From: Coptis chinensis
Lineage: Eukaryota; Streptophyta; Magnoliopsida; Ranunculales; Ranunculaceae
NCBI GenBank assembly: GCA_015680905.1
Contig: CM027377.1
Span: forward strand, 8,642,501 to 8,706,500
Length of the DNA stretch: 64,000 bases
Direction of reading: 5' to 3'
The translations under genes were made by a program, and so were the position numbers. Each line of letters begins with the position of its first letter. Position 1 is the first letter of the stretch. Below the pieces are notes generated by a model that was given only the letters and a program-made list of their open reading frames with translations, searched no databases and was not told the DNA's origin. Below, piece after piece: positions 13,030 to 23,944 of this stretch.

Positions 13030-14897
13030 GCTATACACATCTCAAAAGAATCTCGTCCCGAGATTCGGAAGTAAAGTAATCTATACGAACAAATAACATT
13101 GGTTATTAACTTAAAACCTACACAAGAATGTACCAAGATTAAACTTAAGCAAGATATCGTTGGTATTAATTATTTTTAAATAATTCCAGAATATATGTCA
13201 TCGTGCCATTACAAAATCTATTATAGTTTAACTGTCTATATTAAAACAAATTATTACTGTCACTTAAACGCAAGATAAATATATCATTTCTTTTTAGCAT
13301 GTAGTTTCTTGACACGTAGCAAACTCTACGAAAAATAATATTCTACTTAACTAATCAATAATATGGGGTAAGTTCATCCCTGCATAAAACATTATGGAGT
13401 TTTCATTATCATGCACCAAAGAAAAATTAGTGCCCTAATACACTTAAAACAAAAATCACTCATATCATTGATACTACAATAAAACTTTATATTTATTTTA
13501 GTCATGCTATCAGAAATATTAAATTTAAAACAACCCTTGAATCCTAATTCATGCTTGCAACTGGATCAAATATAGCACGTATTAAAAAAATATTTTTTCA
13601 TATTCATCTATCAAAATCATATAGACTGAAACAAAACAATTAAGAATAAATACTCGACACTCATTGCTATTATTATTATTACTAATTATTTTAAATGGTG
13701 AAAAGATTCAAAAATTAATCTCCATATACAATGACAATTAACATAAGACTTGCTACCGTATAACACGAATTTTAAAAAAATTAGGATAATATAAACTCAC
13801 TTCTAATATATCACCCATAACAAGTTATATTCTCATGGTAATATTTATGAACTATAAATCAAGGTATATATTTAAGGATACTCGAATATACAAAAATTAA
13901 TGTGAAACTAATTTAACAATATTAATCAATCCTGTCATAATTTATCGACACGAAGCACACTTATAAGACAAAATAAAAATCCGTTTGTTGTTGAAATACG
14001 ATCATCATTATATTAAGACATCCTCTACATAAATTCCAATATAGTTTAAAAATAACAATTATCACCATTATTTTAATTAATCATTAATAACGTGACATTA
14101 AGAAAATAACCTAAACATGCATATTTTCTTGGTAAAACAATATTAATCATCACATACGCACGGTAATAGTTTCTCTATATACAATAATATAAAAACGTGT
14201 ATACGTAAGTATACACATCTCAAAAAGAATGCACGTGTATACGCAAGTATACACATCTCAAAAAGAATACAAGTATATTTTATTTATTATTCGGTCTATT
14301 TCTAACTAATCACCTCTAACAGATTAATCTCTTATACTTTAAAATATTATTCATCCCTTAAAGCGTACGAGTGAGGCGAGATAGTTCTTCTAACACTGAG
14401 GCAATTAGTTCCTTACTTAGTACATCACAAAGTCATCAGTTAATACAGCTCATTCAATATAGATTAAAATATCTCCTTGTTTCTTGAATAATAACATAAC
14501 ACTCCAATACAAAGTTCACAGATAGGTTGTCGTACTTTATCCATACTCCACGTGAAAATGAACACCAACAATAAAACAATATTATAGCAGCACCCATCAT
14601 TTTTATCAAATCCGTTAATAATTAACATATTACACATATTACCACTCCTCATATGATAAGGAAAAATAAAAGCAATTCATATGCACTCCACAAGAGTAAC
14701 TAATATAAATATACACATTACACATATAAACAAATCAAGAAAAATATTGACTCTCTTTATTTGTGTATCTCTTTTTTTTTCTTTGTAAAAATAAAACGAC
14801 TAGCAAAAATAGTTTTGAAAATAATACTTCTTAAACACTACCCATAAACCACGATCCGAGAATCACTTAGACTCACCTAAGTCTACGCTAACCAAAT
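13030..14897 (-). other. Non-coding interior of the gypsy derivative
   Basis: Very AT-rich. No gag or pol domain is recognisable on either strand apart from the pol-end signature at 13050-13070. A short duplication (14203-14270) repeats GTATACACATCTCAAAAAGAAT; a close relative occurs next to the LTR at 13032. Confidence 0.6.
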
Positions 14898-14909
14898 GTT
14901 CTAATACCA
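14898..14909 (-). promoter_or_regulatory. Degenerate primer binding site
   Basis: Minus-strand TGGTATTAGAAC differs from the tRNA-Met primer consensus TGGTATCAGAGC at two positions. It sits beside the upper LTR copy, which lacks the last roughly 30 bases present in the lower LTR, so a small deletion probably lies between LTR and primer site. Confidence 0.55.
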
Positions 14910-14912
14910 AAC

Positions 14913-15428
14913 TAAAAACAATATTTGTTCCCGACTCTTCGATTTTTGAGGTGTGACGCACTCTCAACTACCAAAAACCCCTAAACAGTTTAAATATGCT
15001 GATAATTAAAAACCAATAAAAATTTTCAATTAAACAAAAGTCCTCTTAATTACAAAATTCTCAAATAAGATTAGGTTACAAATCTCTTTTCAATAACTCT
15101 TTATTTAAAATTACAAATGAAAATACAAATAACATTGTCTCAACTGAAAATCTATATCACCTCAAGGGAAAACAAAACCTATCTTGAAATGCAATGCTAA
15201 CGCAAACCACAAGCAGCAACCAACCTTCTTCAACACTAAACCTGTCAAGACTTATCAACTATGTTCATTTAATGAACACACCCGATAAGCAAACATGCAA
15301 ATCGGGTAAGCATTATAAAAATGCTGGTGTGAGTAGCTCTAAAATACAACATATACTTATACATATACATACACAATCCATAAGACAGTTAGTTCCTCCA
15401 CCGAGGCGCCTTAACTTCCAACAACTAA
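14913..15428 (-). repeat. Partial 5' LTR of the gypsy derivative
   Basis: Close copy of 9930-10440. Homology stops abruptly at about 15428 within the first copy of the triplicated motif; about 2.6 kb of the LTR is missing. The break is best explained by a deletion that joined this LTR to the interior of CACTA B. Confidence 0.75.
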
Positions 15429-18400
15429 TTCTTTTTACACATCCTTCGTTGTTACAAGATTGTACCAATTCTTTTTTTTTTTTTTGGTAACTAAGGTTGT
15501 ACCAATCTAAAACAAGGTATTTGGTATATCCTTACTGTGACGAGAATGGGTGCTTCTCTTGGGCATCTTATGGGCGGGGTATTTTCGTTTTTTGCAGCTC
15601 GAACCAAAAACTAAAAATTTGGAAACCCTAAACACTTTCTTTTCTCCAACTACTAAAGCAACAAAATTGACCACGCCTGATTTCTCTCTCTTTTTACGGT
15701 GAGTAAGTGTTTTTTTTTTTTTTTTCGCTTGAAAGCTTGAAAAGCTTCGAATTTTGGTTTTGGGTTTCCTTCAAAGCTTCGACTTTTGGGCTGAGCTTCA
15801 AATTTTTTCAAGTTAGCTTAATTATCTTTGGATCTTAATTAATTTATCAGGTTAAAAGATGAAATTAATTACTACTAGAGGAATAAATTTTGAAGCTTTA
15901 ATTTTTCAGGTTTGTATTCTTCTCATTTGTAATCGTTTGATTGTAGATGGTTTTCCTTCTTTCCAAAATGGTGTTGTTTTTATGTTCCTTTGTTTCCCCC
16001 CTTTAGTAAATCATGGAAAATTTGAAGTTATTTACTTTAGTCAATTTATGTTTGAACTGTTATGTATTATTCATCATCACTCACAATGCTCTGACTATTA
16101 CAAACTTGTGCTTAATTTAGAAGGAGATTGATATATTCACTTGATGTACTTCTACACTTTGTTAAATTGAAGGTTGAATTGAAATATTTTTCAAGGGAAT
16201 ATCCACGAACAGGATTATAGATGTTCTATGACTTTTTTCTGTTAACACAGTCACTTGCAACATAACAAACTTCCTGTTGTGCCACGAGGTAAGCAACAAT
16301 CAAGCACTTGTAATAGTTCTTTTATCGTTGTTGTATAGTTCTTAATTGGTACTATTTTTTCCTTTTCCTTCATGGGTCTTATTTCCTCATTTTTTTTTTT
16401 TTTTGGTATGTGGAGAGACACCTGACCTCATTCTTACTATAAAAACAATAATCCTTCAATCAAAATGTAGCTCTTGCTACTGGCATAGGAGTGAAAATTA
16501 CTCCCAAATGGTGTTGTTCCCCCTCTTTGTTAGTTACATGTGTTTCACGTGTTTTAGTGATAAAACACGAGTTCTTATCGAATTATATAGACTCAAGTTA
16601 TAAGAATTTATTAGTTCATTAATTTTCTTTGAATTATGATAATGAGCTTACATGTATATATGTGGTATCTATAGGAGTTGACGTTGGTTATAGTTCTTTG
16701 GGAACGCGTGACTATAAGGAAGAGTGTGAAGGTAGGAACTTACACCACCAGTCTATAGCCTACTTATTTCATGCATGTTGTATTTATTTGAATGGTTAAA
16801 TGTTAGTTGATCATTTGGTGTGCCGTGAGCCACGTTGTTTGGTGTGCCGTGAGCCACCAACGTGTCTAGAAAATGCACAGACTTACTAAGACTCACAACA
16901 TATAAGTTTTTTGTGTGGAAATAATGTTTTTGGTGAACATTGTATTTTTTTTTCCTGGCAAGTTTCTATACGTTTCTTTTTGTTCTTTTTAGCAAGATCT
17001 GAGGCGCCGGTGAATATGCTGAGGCTTTATTTGGGTTTAGCTACATTATCAATGATCATCTTTTTTATAGGCTTTCAACATTTACCGGTGATTGTAGAGC
17101 TTACTGAGGTATTATTGGCTTTCTAAGATACACTTTGTACAAATATCACGTTCAGTTAAAATATGAGAGGCCTTATTTATTAGTTTTTTGTTTCGTACAT
17201 TGAGCATTCATAGAAGAGTACTTGTAAGTTGTCAATCAAGCTCGTGTTGCGACCATTTAGGTTTCAGTTGTTGCAACAGTTCTATTTAGAACTTGTTAAA
17301 GAACTCTTCCCATATAGAAACTCTTGCCTTGGAAGTAAATCAGGTTCTAAAAAAAGCTTTGTCATTCCTTTTATTAATAGTTATTTTTCTTCTTCATGTG
17401 TTTAGCCTAACTTGGCTTCTAATTCTTATACATCACTCTTCCAATGTTTAGGTAATGAAGGCAAAATATTGGGGAGAGGTGTTCCAAAGCATTCATTACC
17501 TAAAATCCATTGAGAACAGTCTGTCACTATTTTGGTAGTTGCAGAAGTATGTAGGACCTGGTCGTAGTTAATTATTGATGAGGTTTTTACAGTGTTGATT
17601 GGGTAGAAATTTCCAGCAACATTCTTGAAATATCTATCATCGATTGGTGAGTAGGTAAAAACTCTCTTGACTTTAGTTCTTCTTTGTGTCATTGTAAACT
17701 CAATATATACTTGGTTCTTTTTACTCTTTTTGCTTAGTTTCAATCAAATCAATTTGGATATTTGAACTTCCCAATCAGAGAATTTCTGATATGTTCCTTT
17801 ATGACATTAAGTTGAAGTGAATCAGGAATCTTTATATGAGATAAGGGTTGTGGTGGTTTGTGAATACTTGTATATGCTTGATTGACGTGTAGGTAGAAAT
17901 AGAGGATAATTGTGTGGATTGTGTGGTGCTGATTTTTGGTTTTTGAAGGAAGTAATATGCATACTTAGTGAACGGCATGTCAAAGAAGTAAAAAACGAAT
18001 AGCCCACAGTGACTGGAAATGGCCTACAATGGCTAGAAATATGGCCTGCAGTGGCTGAAAATAAAGCCTGCAGTGACCTGTCAGAGCCTAGAATTGGCCT
18101 AGGGCGGCCTGCAGCAACCTAACAGATGGCCTATAGCAACCTAGGACTTGAAATTGTATGAAGTATGAAGCTTGGGTATTTTGTACCATTCTAGAATTAT
18201 TGTTTGGAACCATAGGAACTTTAATAGCTAGTTTCTTAGTTAGTAATCAACACACAAGTTTATTAGCGGGATATTAGTTGGATTTGGATATGAGTAAGTC
18301 CTCGAGATACGTCTCCATGTTCTCGAGATGAGTTGGATTTGGAGGAGTTACATTTTTCCTGCCTATTCTTTTTGTTTGGCATGGTAATCACTGTCGTTAT

Positions 18401-19623
18401 TTTATTTTCTTATTATATTCTTGGAGTTTGTATTCTTTTAACTGTTGTTTCCACCAAGTAATAGTCATGAAATGTGACGATGAAGCAAGAGATCCTAGGA
18501 TCTGGAACTAAATATCAATCTAGAGGATTTTTACCCTTTTTTTTATCCTTCCCTTCCCTATTGAGTTGGTTTGTTCCAGGAATAATCTGACTTCCTTTGC
18601 GTGACGCATCTCTATGTTGTTGATGGGACCATAGTTTGACCACATAAAAATATTTCACATGCATTGCTTACTTGCATTTTTGCATTTTTGCTTTAATCTT
18701 CTTTTAATTTGGATAAGTATACTAATGTCTCTTTTCTTTTCCAATTTGCTGTTTGTACTAGATTGGCTGATTGGTTGGCGGTATATTGATAAGGAAAACT
18801 TGGGTGGATGTTGTTCTAATCGGCAGATTATTGGAATTTGGCCAAAATCTTATTTTTTGAAGAACTAATCTTATTTAGTTGATGGCTTTGAAGATTATGT
18901 AATTTAGTATATTGGCAGAGACTAATTGTATGGATGCTCAGATAATGTTTTTGGATGATCTTAATTAATGAAATATATTTTGCTATAATTTATTGTGAAT
19001 GAATACATCTGATTGGGGTTTTTAGTTTAATCATAAATTGTATTGGGCAGGTTTATATAAATTGAAATTATTCAAAATAATCCCATTTGCAACGCCAAGC
19101 TCGTTATAAAAGAATAACAATTACCAACACATTTGGTGTGGCTAAAACCACCAACAGTGGGGCAGCTAAAAACACACTTTTGGCAACGCTCTTGGCAGCT
19201 GAAAACACACTTTTGGCAACGCTCTTGGTGCAGCTAATGGTTTAAACCTTTTGCAACAAAGACGCTGCAGCTAATGTTTTGCTTTTTTTGTGACGCCAGA
19301 GGGTGCAACTAAAAGTAACCTTTTTGCAACGCTAGCAGGTGCAACTAAAAAGAACCTTTTGCAACGCCAATCGCTGCAAATAGTTTAAATATTTTAAAAA
19401 TCATTTTAGTTTGGGAAAATACTTTAGCAACGGTACAAGGCGTTGCAATAACCTTCAAGCTTTTGCGATGCCAATTGTTGCGTCTCAATTTAGTTTTTGT
19501 GACCCAATTTTTTGCAGTGCCTTTGCGACGCCCACATTGGCGTTGCCACTGATCATTGGCAGAGCTTTTTCGTACCTGTAGCGACACCAGATGGCGTTGC
19601 AATTGAGCCTTTCTGTTGTAGTG
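15429..19623 (+). mobile_element. CACTA transposon B, 3' part
   Basis: The right terminus is TTTCTGTTGTAGTG (19610-19623), the reverse complement of CACTACAACAGAAA, and it directly abuts the resumed transposase of CACTA A. A 0.5-kb field of GCAACGCC / GGCGTTGC motifs precedes it. No left terminus with the same sequence is visible; the left end was probably lost in the deletion at 15428. The interior (15.4-19 kb) has T-tracts, a degenerate repeat around GCCTGCAGTGGCT (18000-18145) and no gene I can identify, so its extent is inferred. Confidence 0.65.
19085..19623 (+). repeat. 3' subterminal repeat array of CACTA B
   Basis: About eleven copies of TTGCAACGCC-like motifs or the inverse GGCGTTGCAA (for example near 19088, 19183, 19216, 19325, 19362, 19436, 19540, 19594) lead to the terminal TTGTAGTG. 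Dense, bidirectional short motifs of this kind are the protein-binding subterminal regions of CACTA transposons. Confidence 0.85.
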
Positions 19624-19912
19624 AGAAGCATCTGCTGAATACTACGGTGTTCTTAGGAAAATTGTTCAATTGGAGTACCGAAATACTGGTTACAAACCAG
19701 TGTTATTCAAGTGTGATTGGGTTAAGCTCCCGAATGGTGTGAAGGTGGATAACGAGTCAAAACTATTGTTGGTCAATCTATCCAATATGTTTGGTTCATC
19801 TCAAATGAATGACGAGCCATTCATTCTTACTGAGCATGTATCCAAGGTCTTTTACTCTAAAGACCCAGTGAATCTTGATTGGCATGTGGTTATTGAGGTT
19901 CCAAGAAATTAA
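19624..19912 (+). pseudogene. CACTA A transposase C-terminal DUF4216 domain
   Basis: Reads EASAEYYGVLRKIVQLEY, then VLFKCDWV, VKVDNESK, EPFILTEHVSKVFYSKDP and NLDWHVVIEVP: the DUF4216 domain found at the C-terminus of plant CACTA (TNP2-type) transposases. It starts immediately after the terminus of CACTA B, so B inserted just upstream of this domain. It is the continuation of the protein begun at 8645; the central catalytic core and DUF4218 are missing between them. Confidence 0.85.
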
Positions 19913-20332
19913 GGTTTATTCTGATCTGGACTCAACAATAGTGTCAGAAAATATAGTTGTGGATGAATCGTTCGCGAGGCCTATCATTCCATAATGTATG
20001 GAGGATGAGTTGATATTTAATGAAGAGAATATGGTTGTTGTTGTTGAGGTTATCAACCTAAGAAAAAGACCTAGAAAGAAATGAGATGTTATATTATTAA
20101 TTATATGAAGTCTTTTGTTCCGAGAATTACATATTTAAACCTGTTTTGCTGCTTGTTATGAATTCATATTTAAATTAGTGGTTCACATTTTTAAATTAGT
20201 GTTTCACATTTTGACTAATTTTTGAATTCATTTTTTGTTATTTGTGCGTTGATCCTTATTGTATTGATCATTAACTTAACTATATATGCAAGTGCTTGTT
20301 TAATTTGCAGAGTTTAGTTGTCGCTCTGTACT

Positions 20333-22262
20333 ATGGCTAGTAGCACATCCTCAGATTCAGCTCACCCACTAAAGGACTCCCCCAACACTAACACTGGTAA
20401 TTAGTTCATAATTCATAATTATCTGATTAAGTTAATTATTTCCATTTCATCCTTGTATAACATCATCAATTTTTGCATTATCAGGTGGGTCTGCTACTTC
20501 ACAACCGCGCTCAGATAACACTAAAGGTCCTACTCTACCTATATCCGATCATTTGGAATAGGGGCAAAGAATTGAAATTTGGCTTAATATCTATAACCAG
20601 CCTGATTTTTCTGAAGAAGGTGTCAGTAGACTATCTAGTGAAGTTGCTCGCCTTGCGGAACATGAGATCCCATGCTTCTATAAGGATTGGCCAACTATGA
20701 TGAAACTTAGTAAAGGAACTCACTATAACAACATCATTAAAAGCTTGAACGACACTTTTGTATTTGTTAATGGTGACGAAGACAAGGGGGTAGACTGTAA
20801 GTATGTTCGGGATAAAGTCATGGCCGCTTGGAGGAGCCACAAGGGTGAACTGAAAAAGAAATATGTTGCTGGTAAGGATCCAAAATTGTGAAAATGAAGG
20901 CACCAGATGGAATCCCTTTGGAAGATTGGAAAGCTTTTGTGAATCATTGTCATTCAAATGAATTTAAGGTAGTGTCTTAGACATTCTAACAATATGCTAT
21001 ACGATATGCCCTGCCTGCTTACTAGCTTATAAAATGCAAAGCAAACTGTAACTTAATTTGTGTATGTTATGTAGGCATTACATGCGAGAAATGTTCAGAA
21101 CCGTGCAATGCATATTGAACCAAACTGTGGGGGGAGGACACCAGCACAAGTTTATCGCCATAAAATTGCAAAGGAACAAGGTGTGTCGGTGGAAGAAGTT
21201 GATCGGGGTGATATGTACATAGAAATGCACACACTTAAAAAAAGTGGTACACCACAACGATAGAGTTTGGCAGTAAGTCTTTATTTTATATGCTTTTTTC
21301 TTGAATGCTTAGTCAATGCATCACTTATATATATATATATATATACTATTTAAAAGTGTATGCTTAGTCAGTGATACATCTGTGTTATCTATATGATTTT
21401 AGAATGTTTTTATGTTTTCCATTGAATAGGATAAGATTTCTCAACGTTCCCCTTTGAACTCTAACACGACCTCCAACTCCGACTTTGAAGCATGCAACAA
21501 TGATGTTGTCACAGAGGTATGAATTTATACTTTGCTCAATTTTTTTTTTATTCCTCAAACTAAAATCTCCAAGTACACAGGTTGTTGGTAAAGACTCAAA
21601 AGGGCGCATGCGGGTCATGGGTTCTGGTGTCTCTAAGTCTTCATTTAAGCATTTGGCTCCTTATAGGAAGAGATATCAGAAACAGATTAAGGTCACCGAG
21701 GAGTTAAAAATTAGTTTGAAAAGAAAATTGATGAGTTTGAAGGACTCATTTGATGGAAAAAGTAAATCAAATTAATGAAGCGGTCTTGAGAATCTTGTCC
21801 GCCGGATGCCACCCACATGTAATTCCCCTCTTTGGACCCTCTTCTTCTGGATCACATGATATATTCTCTCAAGTACGAATACGTATGACTTTATTTTATT
21901 CTCATAGTAATAGTAAAATTTAATGGTTTGTGTATTTGAACTTTTAACTAATGTTATTTTATTTTATTTTTTATCTATTTTTGAAGGGAGCTGATTACAT
22001 GAATGTTGAAGTCAATGTGAGAGCCTTTTGGCCCTTGAGAAAGGTTGCATCTGGGAGGGTGAAACAAGTTGATCCAACATTTAAGATTGGAGATAGAACT
22101 TTGGGGGATGGAAAATTCTTGGTTTACATTGAGGCGATTACTATAGGTTCTTGCGAATTGCTTGAGCCCTATAATCACTTTCGTACCCTTGGTCAAGTTG
22201 GGTAGGGATATGTTATTTGGCCTAAGGAATTTCTACAGTTTCTCCCCACTCATTGTTAAAGG
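20333..22262 (+). pseudogene. TNPA-like CACTA protein (Transposase_24 / Ptta type)
   Basis: Multi-exon second gene of CACTA A. Exon 1 (20333-20396) starts MASSTSSDSAH. Exon 2 (from 20485) has SDNTKGPTLPISDHLE, a stop, then WPTMMKLSKGTHYNNII and VRDKVMAAWRSHKGELKK. After a one-base shift near 20890 it continues PDGIPLEDWKAFVNHC. A later exon (from about 21076) has RNVQNRAMHIEPNCGGRTP and GDMYIEMHT, typical of plant Transposase_24 proteins. The last exons (about 21581-21775 and 21990-22205) carry a basic segment and the family's C-terminal YVIWPKEFL-like end (about 22210-22240). An in-frame stop in exon 2 and the shift make it a pseudogene. Confidence 0.8.
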
Positions 22263-22555
22263 CCATTTCTCCTCTTTTAGTAGACACATAGTGTCATTTT
22301 CATCTTGGACTTGGAAGTATTTTATTTTGTATTAGTCAAGTCAGGATTTTGGACGTGTTACTTTGCTTTTTGGATATGTTATTTTGTTATGGATACTTCC
22401 GATGTGTTATTTTGTTTTATGGATATTTTGGTTGTGTTATATGTTGGATGAGCTTGTTTTATAGATATTTTGGTTGTGTTATATGCTGCACTTGCAATAT
22501 TGTGTGGTTGTCTGTTTACTTTTTCAGGTGGCAGGATTCACTGTACTAATCTAAC

Positions 22556-22600
22556 CCCTTTTTAGCTCCGCCAACGCAAACTAGATATTTGCGTTGCTGG
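22556..22600. repeat. Short inverted repeat
   Basis: CAACGCAAA and TTTGCGTTG flank an 8-9 base centre (CTAGATA). The motif resembles the subterminal motif of CACTA B and may be residual CACTA end sequence, but no terminal CACTA follows it. Confidence 0.4.
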
Positions 22601-22689
22601 TTCCAAGCCCAGATAAAGGAGGAGGGAAGAGGCGGAACTGATTGGTTTTTGCAGGTTATAAAGTGAGAGAAACCTCACCTGTCCCTTGA

Positions 22690-22756
22690 AGCACAAGAAT
22701 ATGCAGATTTAGTTCCTGAGTTGAATAATATAGTGTCTGCAATTCAAGTGTTATTG
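22690..22756 (+). pseudogene. Exon-like fragment, unidentified
   Basis: An open stretch reads LSLEAQEYADLVPELNNIV and ends at a GTAAGT donor. It looks like a real exon by composition and splice site. Other exon-like pieces lie at 23390-23480 (VSSGGVPLSHLHSCL) and 23532-23593 (EEFNFARKAGTSGGQF), each flanked by plausible splice sites. I do not recognise the source genes. Confidence 0.35.
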
Positions 22757-23016
22757 GTAAGTTATTGTGTATAGCTGTGTTATTTTGATACTTATCCATT
22801 TTTTTTCTTCCAACGAACACTGAATCTCTTGATAATTTCTTGAAGGTGAGAATTGTTCATAGTCTGAGAGGTTTGAGTTTTCTGGAGGTTCTTCTTGGAA
22901 TCCAAAAAATTCCAACCAGTCCGTGATGTGGAGATGGGAATTTTCTGCAGGCCAGTCACTATAAGTACATCTACATTGATAGTGCATTAGTGCCTGCTTA
23001 CGTCATTGACTTTTAG

Positions 23017-23193
23017 GTGATCAACTGGCAATTGCAAAAGAAACAGAACGCCGTCTGAGAATGGGAACTAACATGTATCCTTAGTCAGCTTTACTGAGCC
23101 AAAACAAAGACTTATCATTAGCACCTTTGTCAGTTGACGAACTTATAGAGAAGGCTGATAGTTTTGCTGGTGTTTTTCCTAGTAATATTTTAT
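23017..23193 (+). pseudogene. Plasma-membrane H+-ATPase exon fragment
   Basis: After an AG acceptor it reads GDQLAIAKETERRLRMGTN, MYP, a stop, SALLSQNKD and [16 protein letters not shown]. This is the nucleotide-binding/hinge part of plant P3A-type proton pumps (AHA family), known in functional members as GDQLAI(G/A)KETGRRLG and [18 protein letters not shown]. Only one exon's worth is present, there is an in-frame stop after MYP, and nothing of the phosphorylation site or membrane segments is nearby. It is a non-functional fragment. Confidence 0.85.
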
Positions 23194-23944
23194 TATAATT
23201 CCTTTTGCTTTGTTTTGTTATATGACCACAACATGTCATTGGTCCAAAGGGAGCCGCTCATTTTTCAGACATGAAACATGAAGTCTTGTCAACCTTGAAT
23301 GTCAGCTACATTCTTGTCCGTCTAAGTTTTGGTTAGATTGACCAGGAGCATGACAAAGGAGATAGTCATTGCAAAATCCTCAAGACTCCTCTGCCTTTGT
23401 AAGCTCTGGAGGGGTTCCACTTAGTCATTTGCATTCCTGTTTGGCGAATGATTTAGAATTGCTCCCTTTCGACCGCGGTAAGCTCATTCAAAAGCTTCAT
23501 CTCATTTGCATTCTTCTTTCTTATCAAGTAGGAAAATGCAGACGGAAGAGTTTAACTTTGCTAGAAAGGCTGGGACATCCGGTGGACAATTCGGTTAGTA
23601 TTCTTCTTTCTTATCATTTCAGATGTATTATTGTATGAAATCGTTCCTACTTTAGCTTGTTTTTGTGTTCTTTGTATGTTAGCTTTGGAGTCATTTAAAT
23701 TGACACATTTGATTTATAGTAGATTAGGCTGAGCTAAAACTGGAAATAGAGTTTAAAATAAGGTTAAGCTGTAAATGGGTTTCTGTGATTTAGTGTATTT
23801 TTTATGTGTTTTGATGAAGCGTAGGCATCGAGTTTTAATAGTAAAACAAGGGAAAGTCCCTTTTAAAAGAAAAATGTAGTTTGGCCACCTTTCATTTCGG
23901 TTCATTAGGAGATGCAATCCGTGTTAACTTGATAAGGTTTAATC

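Larger units (their letters stand above)
9897..15428 (-). mobile_element. Long-LTR Ty3/gypsy derivative (LARD-like) inside CACTA A
   Basis: On the minus strand: a partial 5' LTR (15428-14913), a primer site (14909-14898), a 1.87-kb interior without coding capacity, and a 3.1-kb 3' LTR (13029-9897). The interior ends with AATCTCGGGACGAGATTC just before the LTR, the characteristic 3' end of Tekay/Del-type pol, so the parent was probably a chromovirus. The two LTR copies match closely by eye over about 500 bp (9930-10440 against 14915-15428). The upper LTR is cut at 15428. With long LTRs and an empty interior it resembles large retrotransposon derivatives. Confidence 0.75.
6265..22620 (+). mobile_element. 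CACTA (En/Spm) transposon A, with nested insertions
   Basis: The left terminus is CACTACAAGAAAATGGGC at 6265, the classic CACTA inverted-repeat start, preceded by ATG (possible 3-bp target copy, 6262-6264). Inside are a TNP2-type transposase (8645-9896 and 19624-19912) and a TNPA-like gene (20333-22262), in the usual order for this superfamily. The transposase is split by a gypsy derivative and by a second CACTA (B). I found no matching right terminus (an end reading TTCTTGTAGTG), so the end at about 22620 is only where recognisable element sequence stops. Confidence 0.75.

Noticed and set aside
9897-15428. CRISPR-like array from regularly spaced AGTTCCTCCACCGAGGCGC
   Set aside because: Only three diverged copies, inside an LTR of a plant retrotransposon; no basis for CRISPR.
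17426-17743. Alpha-mannosidase-like fragment (VAGNFYPIN on the minus strand)
   Set aside because: Only about nine residues match; the surrounding sequence does not follow the family.
6265-19623. A single CACTA element bounded by the two termini
   Set aside because: The terminal and subterminal motifs differ between the ends, the flanking 3-mers differ, and the transposase of the left element resumes after the right terminus.
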